Shown here: in pieces, positions 14,866 to 20,697 of the stretch
Position numbering within the stretch: position 1 is the first letter of the stretch
Layout of the letters: each line of letters starts with the position of its first letter
Assembly: GCA_945869505.1 (NCBI GenBank)
Contig: CAMBOZ010000016.1
Span: forward strand, 1-20,697
Reading direction: 5' to 3'
Length of the DNA: 20,697 nucleotides
DNA from: Bifidobacterium breve
Lineage (GTDB): Bacteria; Actinomycetota; Actinomycetes; Nanopelagicales; Nanopelagicaceae
Notes under the pieces: model-generated
The model's database searches: none
Seen by the model: only the letters and a program-made list of their open reading frames with translations
Told to the model about the DNA's origin: nothing
Made by a program: the position numbers and the translations under genes

Positions 14866-15552
14866 ATGCCAAAGTTTCGCCGCGTATTTGAAGACCCAAA
14901 CGAACCCGATATTTGGATCACTGATGAAAACCCTGAGCCTGAGAAATACGTCCTCGTAACTGTTTCTGGCGAGAAGGGCGAACAGACAGTTCTCGTTACA
15001 TCAGATAAGACTTTTGAAAGCAAAGCCCGCCACTTTGTGCAGGCTCCGAAAGAGCGGGTAGTGCAAGGTTCGGATAAATTCAAAATCCAAATTGCTCGAA
15101 GCATTAAACTAGTCGGGTACGTGTTTGTCACCGTAATGCTTACATTTTCCGTTCTCTCATTCGCTGGAATTACCAAGGCGCGAATTGTTTTAACTGAATC
15201 TATGCAGCCAACAATTAATCCTGGCGACATAGTCTTGAGCCTTAACCCCGAGCGCCTACCTCCGAAAGTCGGGGACATAGTTACCTATACAGGCCGGAGA
15301 TTTGACGGAACCGCAGTTGCCAGCTTCACTCACCGAATCATGTCGGGTGACGCCCAGAGTGGATTTGTGATGAAGGGCGATAACAATCCAGCACCAGATA
15401 CTCAGCAGCCAACGCTGGCCGACATCAGCGGCGTTGTTTTTTATACCATTCCAATTATTGGCAAACTATTGACACCAAGAGGGCTGCTCGTCCTTGTCCC
15501 AAGCATTTTTGGATTCTGGCTCGTGATCGATGCGCTTCGGAATGAAAAATAA
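14866..15552 (+). CDS. signal peptidase I, ER/SipW-type (family S26B-like)
   Basis: A 228-residue membrane protease. ATG at 14866 follows GAAAGGGG (14850-14857) by 8 nt. An unusually long hydrophilic N-terminal tail (~75 residues) precedes TM1 (about 80-100). The catalytic Ser112 is in LTESMQPTINPGD, His156 in FTHRI, and Asp172 in MKGDNN. A His instead of the Lys of ordinary bacterial LepB marks the ER/archaeal/SipW class. The spacings (44 and 60 residues from Ser) are close to those of B. subtilis SipW as I recall them. PIIGKLL and a C-terminal hydrophobic segment complete the fold. Such enzymes cut signal peptides on the outer face of the membrane; in Bacillus SipW serves the biofilm proteins TasA and TapA. 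Here the adjacent secreted FGQG proteins are the obvious candidate substrates. It overlaps the next gene by 11 nt. Confidence 0.88.
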   Translation: MPKFRRVFEDPNEPDIWITDENPEPEKYVLVTVSGEKGEQTVLVTSDKTFESKARHFVQAPKERVVQGSDKFKIQIARSIKLVGYVFVTVMLTFSVLSFAGITKARIVLTESMQPTINPGDIVLSLNPERLPPKVGDIVTYTGRRFDGTAVASFTHRIMSGDAQSGFVMKGDNNPAPDTQQPTLADISGVVFYTIPIIGKLLTPRGLLVLVPSIFGFWLVIDALRNEK

Positions 15553-17116
15553 TAAAAAGCTTTTCTCATCTGCTTTCCTAGCCATATTTCTGGTTTTGGG
15601 CGTGGCACCTGCCAATGCCCAAGATATTCCATTGTTGACTTGGGAAAAGGGTAAGGTTCAAAGCGTTGTATTAGGTGGTGGTGAAACTTCTAACGGTTGG
15701 AAGGTTTACTTAAAGTCGCAAGCGGATCAATCCATTGAGCTATCAGGATCAAGCGCAAATACCAATGGGTTCATTGTCTACAGCCTTAACGTTCCGCGGG
15801 ATCTTGCACCTGGTGCATACTCAATAGTTACCGAAGGCGAAGTTGGCCCAGAAACTCTCGTTGCCGCGGTTCAAATCATTGAAATGCAACGTTATGAGAT
15901 TACAAAAATACCTGGTGATCTTCTCTTTATTCTCCTAGCTCTAGCCCTGTGGTTCACAGCGCTAAGCGCGCTCAGGGGAGATGCTTATCGGAAGGTTTCT
16001 TTGCTGTATTCAACGGGGCCGAAGGAAAGATATTTAAATGGTGAACCTTCCGAGCATTACATTGAATATGTTCATAAATTCGTACCGTTCGAGAAACTGC
16101 GAATTCAAGTTTATGAACAAATCCCAGAAAGTTTCTTCAAAGTCTTATTGAAATCTGATTCAAAGGGTTTGCATAGCCACCTTCCTTGGGTTTGGGCCGT
16201 TCTTCCCGGATTAACTCTGGCCCTCGGTGGTGGATTTGGTTTTGCAACAAGCCAATCGTCAGTATTCGATATTGCCGGATATGTTGTCTTGCTCTTCATA
16301 GCGGTAACGTTCTTAGGTTCGCTTGATATTTTCTCTGGCTTGATCGCCGCTGTATCCTTTTTTGCTATTCGCCTTTGGTTGTTGCCTGAATTCTCAATTT
16401 CGGCAGTTATATCTACTATTTCAATATCACTTCTTTTCTTCTTACCGGCTCTGATTAGCGCTTACTTTTCCTCTTTGGTCTCCGGGAAAATCAATGGACA
16501 AATTAGCCATTCGATTACTTCTTTTGTTTTCAATTGGGTCTCTCCTTTTGTTATGGTTCATTACATCTTTCTTATTTACAGATCGATCAACGGATCAACG
16601 CAGTCAACCTTAAGTCTTGAGGTTTTGTTGATCTCAGCGGTATGGGCCGCAAGGTTTCTTGAGTCGATCCTTTCAACTCAACGTTTCAGCGCTCGTGCCA
16701 AAGTTAGCGCTGTAGAGCAGGTTGACCTATACATCGGAAGGCTAGTTTCCCCAGCTTCTGCAGCCGCCACCTATATATATGTATCAATCCTCATGTATAT
16801 CTGGACTGCAAAAGGTTTGATATCTCTAGGGCTGGCGGCGCTGATTTGCGTGCCTTTAATACTTCTTCAAGTCCGCCCCACAGCTCCATGGCTTTATGTC
16901 TTCACTAAAGTAAAGAGAAATCATTTAGTCGAAATTTTCCTTTCGGTATCAGCTGTATTTGCAGTCATAAAGCTATTGGAGAGATTCCCTGTCATAGCCG
17001 GATCTAGTCCAGTACTTTTCATCTTCCTGGGGCTCTTACCCGTAATCATTCACTCTATAATTTCCTTTGCCGCTGATTCGGGTTCGAACGCAAAGATGAT
17101 TGAGGGTAACAAGTGA
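15542..17116 (+). CDS. polytopic membrane protein with signal peptide and extracytoplasmic beta domain
   Basis: A 524-residue protein. ATG at 15542 gives a classical signal peptide (KNNKK, then hydrophobic residues, ending APANA|Q near 26); an ATG four codons earlier is less likely. Residues ~27-120 form an Ig-like or similar outer domain with [18 protein letters not shown]1 is at about 126-144. A charged loop of about 70 residues on the inner side then leads to roughly eight to ten further hydrophobic segments up to the C-terminus. I recognise no family. Signal peptide, outer domain and many TM segments would suit an export, assembly or anchoring platform for the secreted proteins encoded on either side. 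It is translationally linked to the signal peptidase (11-nt overlap) and to the collagen-like gene (GTGA overlap). Confidence 0.72.
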   Translation: MKNNKKLFSSAFLAIFLVLGVAPANAQDIPLLTWEKGKVQSVVLGGGETSNGWKVYLKSQADQSIELSGSSANTNGFIVYSLNVPRDLAPGAYSIVTEGEVGPETLVAAVQIIEMQRYEITKIPGDLLFILLALALWFTALSALRGDAYRKVSLLYSTGPKERYLNGEPSEHYIEYVHKFVPFEKLRIQVYEQIPESFFKVLLKSDSKGLHSHLPWVWAVLPGLTLALGGGFGFATSQSSVFDIAGYVVLLFIAVTFLGSLDIFSGLIAAVSFFAIRLWLLPEFSISAVISTISISLLFFLPALISAYFSSLVSGKINGQISHSITSFVFNWVSPFVMVHYIFLIYRSINGSTQSTLSLEVLLISAVWAARFLESILSTQRFSARAKVSAVEQVDLYIGRLVSPASAAATYIYVSILMYIWTAKGLISLGLAALICVPLILLQVRPTAPWLYVFTKVKRNHLVEIFLSVSAVFAVIKLLERFPVIAGSSPVLFIFLGLLPVIIHSIISFAADSGSNAKMIEGNK

Positions 17117-18057
17117 AGAAGCTAGTAGCGATTCTTGTTATCTTAACTTTCACAAAGATGGGCGTGGCATATGCAGATACTGATCAGCCGCTCACAATTA
17201 GGAACTTCTTCCTTGGTTCAACGCCAGCAGGTGATGCAAACTTAAATCAAGTTTTGGCTTTACTGGTCGGGCCGCAAGGTGAACCAGGACCAGTAGGTGT
17301 TGCTGGCCGTGACGGTTTTATTGGTATGAATGGTCAAGATGGTAGAGATGGAATTGATGGCGCACCTGGTCCGATAGGTCCGCAAGGAATTCCCGGCATA
17401 GCAGGAACTACTGGTACGCCAGGCGTTGCTGGTGCGCCAGGGCCAGCAGGAGCACGTGGTCCCGCAGGGCCAGCAGGAGCAAGTGGTGCCACTGTTTTAG
17501 CAATAGTTGTTGCTAACGGAACATCTGAATGTAGCGGTAATGGTGGAACTAAATTTGTCACAGCTGGATCCACAACTTATGCATGTAACGGCGTCGCAGG
17601 AAGCGGTTCAGGAGGTTCTGGTGGAACCACCTTTACCTTCGGCCAAGGCAAAGTCCAAATCGGAACATGTGATGCAGATGCAACGGTTGGATTTACATTT
17701 CCAACACGTTGGTCTGGAACTGACTTTTTCTTAAATCAAGTTAGCGTTACCGGTGTCGACGGCGCGTGTATTGGCGCCACTCTAAAACTCTATTTCAAGA
17801 TTAAAACAACTGGTCCGATATATGTTCCTTCATCGAATTACGCTCTTGGAGACATTGTTATATGCGAGCATCCTCTGACTGCATCTGAACCCGGCCTTGG
17901 CGCAAACCCAACCACTCTGACAACGAACGCATTTGCAGTTCTGTCATCAGCAACCTGTTCTAGGACCAATTCAAGCGGTGCATCCCGCCCCAGCATTCTT
18001 TTAGGCGATGTTGGCACTAGGGATCTCAGTGATTGGGTTGGATTTGAGATTATGTAA
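17113..18057 (+). CDS. secreted collagen-like protein with C-terminal FGQG domain
   Basis: A 314-residue protein; GTG start with GAGGGT (17102-17107) as SD. The signal peptide [17 protein letters not shown] is cleaved probably after AYA (21). Residues 53-127 are 25 uninterrupted G-x-y triplets, enough for a collagen-like triple helix. A small Cys module follows ([17 protein letters not shown]), a pattern often found after bacterial collagen-like stretches. After a Gly/Ser linker comes TFTFGQG (17638-17649) and, six residues later, CD (17668), with a second Cys in [13 protein letters not shown]. It therefore carries the same domain as the proteins at 11207, 13193 and 14109, but at the end of a rod, not directly after a membrane segment. 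Probably a trimeric surface rod displaying or docking to that domain; this is inference. Confidence 0.8.
   Translation: MKKLVAILVILTFTKMGVAYADTDQPLTIRNFFLGSTPAGDANLNQVLALLVGPQGEPGPVGVAGRDGFIGMNGQDGRDGIDGAPGPIGPQGIPGIAGTTGTPGVAGAPGPAGARGPAGPAGASGATVLAIVVANGTSECSGNGGTKFVTAGSTTYACNGVAGSGSGGSGGTTFTFGQGKVQIGTCDADATVGFTFPTRWSGTDFFLNQVSVTGVDGACIGATLKLYFKIKTTGPIYVPSSNYALGDIVICEHPLTASEPGLGANPTTLTTNAFAVLSSATCSRTNSSGASRPSILLGDVGTRDLSDWVGFEIM
17269..17493 (+). repeat. collagen-like G-x-y coding repeat, 25 triplets
   Basis: Nine-base periodicity encodes GPQ, GEP, GPV and so on to GAT, without interruption. The Pro content is higher in the last half (GAP, GPA, GPA, GPA). Such tracts are prone to length change by slippage or recombination. 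Confidence 0.9.
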
Positions 18058-18095
18058 CGTAGAACGCCTCAATGAATGCTGTTACGATAACCCTC

Positions 18096-18101
18096 TAGAA
18101 T
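18096..18101 (+). promoter_or_regulatory. candidate -10 element for the 18129 gene
   Basis: TAGAAT lies 33 nt before the start codon, placing transcription about 20 nt upstream of TTG 18129. The same hexamer precedes the rib operon and the 18772 gene. No convincing -35 is seen. Confidence 0.3.
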
Positions 18102-18128
18102 TTATTGAGACATGGAGAGGAGAGAGCC

Positions 18129-18710
18129 TTGGCGCGAAAGAATGAAGAAACTACTGCACCAGTTGTCACCTCTCTTCCACTCCCAAGTTCTGATTCGGTT
18201 TTGGTAATTGACCTACCTGATGGACAAAAGTTGTTGGTCGGAAAAATGTCCCATGGCACAGTTATTGAGGTCGCAACTTGGCGCGGTACAGGTCGTCCTG
18301 ACTCACGTACAAACCGACTCATGCTCGGTATGAGCTCAAGTGATTCTGAAGGTACTGTAAACGCACCTGATTCTGAAGAAGAGATGGTTGTTGATAAACG
18401 CTCAGTTAAATACTGGATTTGGTTCTTACTTCAGATCTATAGAAAATTAAAGGATGCAGTTAAAACTTTATTGTTAAAGGTAAAGGCTTTGATTTCTGGT
18501 AAATCAGAAGGTAAGAAATTATCTAAGCCGGTTGAAGCAATTGAAGATGACGTTCAGGCCTGGCTCGATAACATCAAGTCCAACAGCGCTAAGAAAACTC
18601 TTGCTCTACCTTCAGGATCCAAACCTAGGGTTTCACCAAAAACGACTAGCAAAGAGCCGAAAACAAATAAAAGGAAGGCCAAGAACGGCAATTCCAGGGC
18701 AAAAGCCTAA
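18129..18710 (+). CDS. hypothetical protein with basic C-terminal tail
   Basis: A 193-residue protein I do not recognise. TTG at 18129 follows AGGAG (18118-18122) by 6 nt; an in-frame TTG at 18105 lacks an SD. Residues ~15-65 look beta-rich (VLVIDLPDGQKLLVGKMSHG, then RGTGRPDSRTNRLML). An acidic patch (SDSEGTVNAPDSEEEM) precedes a hydrophobic/amphipathic stretch (YWIWFLLQIYRKLK) that may sit on or in the membrane. The C-terminal 40 residues are Lys/Ser/Pro-rich and probably disordered. No signal peptide is present, so it likely acts on the cytoplasmic side. It sits between the collagen-like gene and the signal-peptidase-like gene and may be an accessory factor of the same system. Confidence 0.6.
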   Translation: MARKNEETTAPVVTSLPLPSSDSVLVIDLPDGQKLLVGKMSHGTVIEVATWRGTGRPDSRTNRLMLGMSSSDSEGTVNAPDSEEEMVVDKRSVKYWIWFLLQIYRKLKDAVKTLLLKVKALISGKSEGKKLSKPVEAIEDDVQAWLDNIKSNSAKKTLALPSGSKPRVSPKTTSKEPKTNKRKAKNGNSRAKA

Positions 18711-18729
18711 CTTTCCGACTAACCTCGCT

Positions 18730-18735
18730 TAGAAT
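18730..18735 (+). promoter_or_regulatory. candidate -10 element for the 18772 gene
   Basis: TAGAAT lies 42 nt before the TTG start, leaving a leader of about 30 nt that contains the SD GGAGG. No clear -35 is visible. Confidence 0.3.
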
Positions 18736-18771
18736 ATTGCAAGGTTTTAATGATTAAGGATGGAGGTCGAA

Positions 18772-19128
18772 TTGAGTCGAGTAGCGCGCCCTATTATCTA
18801 CTTGGTAATTGTCGGCCTCATTTTTACTCTCTTTGGCTTTAGAGTTGCACATCCAAAATCAGGTCTGCGCAGCGCTGCTGGTGAGGCCAACACTAGTTTG
18901 GTTGCATATAAACACTCTGACACTTTTCAAGTTGGAGATAAAGTTGTTATTAGATTAGATGAGAAATCTAAGAGCCCAGCAATTGGCATCGTGCGAACCA
19001 TTGAAAAAGAAGATTTTGTCGTGCAAACAGGAGATTTGATTCTCACTGTGCCAAATGAAAAAGTCTCGGGTAAGTTACTTGGAGTATTTCCGTTCATAGG
19101 CTCTATATTTACAATTATCGGCCTCTAA
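18772..19128 (+). CDS. short signal-peptidase-like protein lacking catalytic residues
   Basis: A 118-residue protein. TTG at 18772 follows GGAGG (18762-18766) by 5 nt; an ATG 12 nt earlier overlaps that SD. TM1 is at about 8-24. The outer part resembles the beta-barrel core of family S26: VGDKVVIRL at 54-62, IGIVRTI at 71-77, VVQTGDLI at 83-90, then KVSGKLLGVFPFIGSIF at 97-113. These line up with VGDIVTYT, THRIM, VMKGDNN and SGVVFYTIPIIGKLL of the peptidase at 14866. The Ser (SMxP) and His positions are not kept, so proteolysis is not expected. It may be a pseudo-enzyme that chaperones or guides substrates, or a divergent remnant. The last hydrophobic segment suggests a second membrane contact. 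Confidence 0.6.
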   Translation: MSRVARPIIYLVIVGLIFTLFGFRVAHPKSGLRSAAGEANTSLVAYKHSDTFQVGDKVVIRLDEKSKSPAIGIVRTIEKEDFVVQTGDLILTVPNEKVSGKLLGVFPFIGSIFTIIGL

Positions 19129-19134
19129 AAATAA

Positions 19135-20697
19135 CTAGCCTGTAACTGTAAAGTTAGTTGCACTAACTCCTGATCCACCTAGCAACGTCGTTATCGTAAT
19201 CGGTCCTGTGGTGGCTCCAAAAGGCACCGTTACCGTTGCTTGAGTTGCTGATGCGCGGAAAGTTTTCTCAGCAGAGACCGAACCAAATATGATATCAGTT
19301 ATCCCCGTGAAGTTTCCACCTGTGATTACGACTACAGAACCAGGGGCTCCGGTAGTGACTCCTGATTGACCTCTGATCTGGAAACTCGTAATAAACGGTT
19401 TCGCCACCACAATTGTGTCGATTATTTTCGGATCTACTGCTTCGTTCGCGTTAGTTGCCGTCAGAGAAATCGTGATTCTGATCTTGCCGACAGTTGGATT
19501 AACCCAAGGGCAAACAGCGGCTCCCGACGCAATGGTAATTGCGCTACAACCGGATATGTCAGTTGCGGTTGCTCCATTGACGCTTACTTTAAAGTTAATG
19601 GTTCCTGCTGTTGCCGTCGTGGCGGTGATAGTTAACGTCTCAGAACTTCCGTAATTGATGGCAAAAGCTGAAGTCACGCCTTGGCTTATCGAAACGTTAA
19701 ACCCTGGCTGGGCATTGACGATCTGGCCCGTAACCGTAGATGTTCCGATTGAGTAGTTGTTTGCCAATCCCTTAGAGCTGTCAGCATTATTAGAAAGCGT
19801 GTAGGTAACTGTGGTGGAGTAGGTTCCGGTTGACTCTGAGGAGTAATTCGCTGCACTGGCGGCGATTGGTAAGGACTCTCCAGTTGCGTATCCCGAAACA
19901 GTTCCAACCGTTACGGCACCTGGCGAAGTCGTTCCGTTGTAAGCACGAGTTGCGATGGAAGTTCCTGTTATCGCGAGAGGACGTTTGGTGATTGTAACGC
20001 CATTTACTGAACCAGTTGTAAATGTGTAGTTATTTGCAGATCCACCTGAACATGTGATCGCCACCGGTGAGAGCGCCACCTGGGTGCTTAGCGTGTAGGT
20101 TGAAGAACAAGTTGGAGTTACATATCCAGGAAGCGAAGATAAAGACTCGGTGTACTGAAGCCCTGTAACAGTGAAGGTCAGTGTTGGTAAAGCAGAACCA
20201 TAAACGACAGTGACGGTTTCGGGAACGAGTTGGACAGGGGCCTTAACGATTGATATTGAACCAGGTGAATAACTAATTGACCCGTACTTTGCAGCACTGC
20301 CCGCACTAGCAAAACTCGCCGCAGAGGGTGTGAGCGTATATGTTCCGACCGCCCTAGGTGCAGTAGCAGTTGGTCCATAAATGGTCGCGCCAGAACCTGA
20401 GTAGGTGTAGGTGATTGCAGAGATGGAATCTGCTGCGTTAAGACCACTCGCGGTAAATGTCTCAGTAATCGCAGAACCGTAAACCACACTGATCTGAGAT
20501 GTCGCAGTAACAACCAATCCCGCCCTATTAATAGTCCAAGTTCCTGCAACATAGGTAATTGTTGTGTAGTTGCTGCTAGCTCCAGTTGAGAATGTGGCAG
20601 CTGATGGCGTAATTGAATAGGTTCCTGGCAGCACTGGCGCTGTTGCACTTGGTCCATAGGTAGTTCCACTAGTTCCTGCGTAGGAGTAGGTAACCCC
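19135..20697 (-). CDS. large repeat surface protein with MBG/YDG-like repeats and C-terminal IPT/TIG domain (5' partial)
   Basis: The minus-strand frame is open from the right edge to the TAG at 19135-19137; at least 520 residues. The apparent start near 20634 is an internal Val codon (GTG), because in-frame repeat sequence continues to the window end. An MBG-like unit recurs with a period of about 93 residues: YGPxATAPxxxGTYxxTPSA, followed by YxxIxYxxGxxxI and a VVYGSA-type start of the next unit. Then come a YDG-like unit (AYNGTTSPGAVTVG), an Ig-like part (INYGSSETLTITATT), and an IPT/TIG-like end (PGSVVVITGGNFTGITDIIFG). Composition is Thr/Ser/Gly-rich and nearly free of Cys. Such proteins are adhesins or outer-surface rods. 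No wall-sorting signal or C-terminal TM is present; the chain ends TNFTVTG. It is convergent with the 18772 gene, only 6 nt apart. Confidence 0.8.
   Translation of the reverse strand, partial: GVTYSYAGTSGTTYGPSATAPVLPGTYSITPSAATFSTGASSNYTTITYVAGTWTINRAGLVVTATSQISVVYGSAITETFTASGLNAADSISAITYTYSGSGATIYGPTATAPRAVGTYTLTPSAASFASAGSAAKYGSISYSPGSISIVKAPVQLVPETVTVVYGSALPTLTFTVTGLQYTESLSSLPGYVTPTCSSTYTLSTQVALSPVAITCSGGSANNYTFTTGSVNGVTITKRPLAITGTSIATRAYNGTTSPGAVTVGTVSGYATGESLPIAASAANYSSESTGTYSTTVTYTLSNNADSSKGLANNYSIGTSTVTGQIVNAQPGFNVSISQGVTSAFAINYGSSETLTITATTATAGTINFKVSVNGATATDISGCSAITIASGAAVCPWVNPTVGKIRITISLTATNANEAVDPKIIDTIVVAKPFITSFQIRGQSGVTTGAPGSVVVITGGNFTGITDIIFGSVSAEKTFRASATQATVTVPFGATTGPITITTLLGGSGVSATNFTVTG

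Noticed and set aside
17269..17493. CRISPR-like or tandem DNA repeat
   Set aside because: The periodicity is that of codons for G-x-y triplets, with degenerate bases and no spacers.
17334..17573. Pro/Gly-rich minus-strand frame opposite the collagen-like gene
   Set aside because: It is the mirror of the G-x-y repeat; no start signal and no independent support.
19152..19168. AGTTAG/CTAACT hairpin near the end of the MBG protein as a bidirectional terminator
   Set aside because: It lies inside the coding sequence, has only 6 A/T-rich base pairs and no T-run on either strand.

Overview
The window looks like the chromosome of a streamlined aquatic actinobacterium, most plausibly of the freshwater acI / Nanopelagicales type. 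The reasons are a moderate, not high, G+C by eye (not computed), very tight gene packing with 1-4 nt start/stop overlaps, frequent GTG and TTG starts behind good Shine-Dalgarno (SD) sites, and actinobacterial-looking riboflavin and DNA-repair genes. The lineage is an inference; no marker gene in the window settles it. There are no rRNA or tRNA genes, IS elements or CRISPR arrays.

Region 1 (1-4735) is an ABC importer operon. It holds the tail of a solute-binding protein, two EAA-motif permeases and a TOBE-domain ATPase. Directly downstream is one polypeptide that fuses a glycerophosphodiester phosphodiesterase (GDPD) domain to an inositol-monophosphatase (IMPase) domain. Together these genes suggest import and stepwise hydrolysis of a glycerophosphodiester, with glycerophosphoinositol as the best candidate.

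Region 2 (4733-9107) is a riboflavin operon ribD-ribE-ribBA-ribH, followed by mutM. It is headed by an FMN riboswitch whose leader can hide the ribD SD, through a local hairpin and also through an exact 8-nt upstream complement. This points to translational control.

Region 3 (9137-9793) is a scar. A cysD gene (sulfate adenylyltransferase subunit 2) carries an in-frame TGA exactly where a Trp is expected, and is then cut off. It runs tail to tail into the first ~45 codons of an alpha/beta-hydrolase-like gene on the other strand. Both have lost their 3' parts.

Region 4 (9810-20697) is an accessory cell-surface block. A minus-strand pair encodes a two-TM protein and a single-TM protein with an Asp in the membrane segment, like a TolQ/R or MotA/B-type pair. 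Divergent from it lies a plus-strand set of secreted proteins. Four of them (genes at 11207, 13193, 14109 and 17113) share a domain I do not recognise, with the signature [FY]GQG-x6-CD and a second Cys further on. One of the four carries a PA14-like insertion and one carries a 25-triplet collagen-like stretch. Among them sit an ER/SipW-type signal peptidase with Ser-His-Asp, a polytopic protein with a cleavable signal peptide, and a short signal-peptidase-like protein without catalytic Ser or His. A partial MBG/YDG/IPT repeat adhesin on the minus strand closes the window. I read this block as a candidate undescribed surface-fibre or adhesin system with its own processing peptidase, loosely like the SipW/TasA logic of Bacillus. 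The shared domain and the catalytic residues are visible in the sequence; the fibre function is inference.
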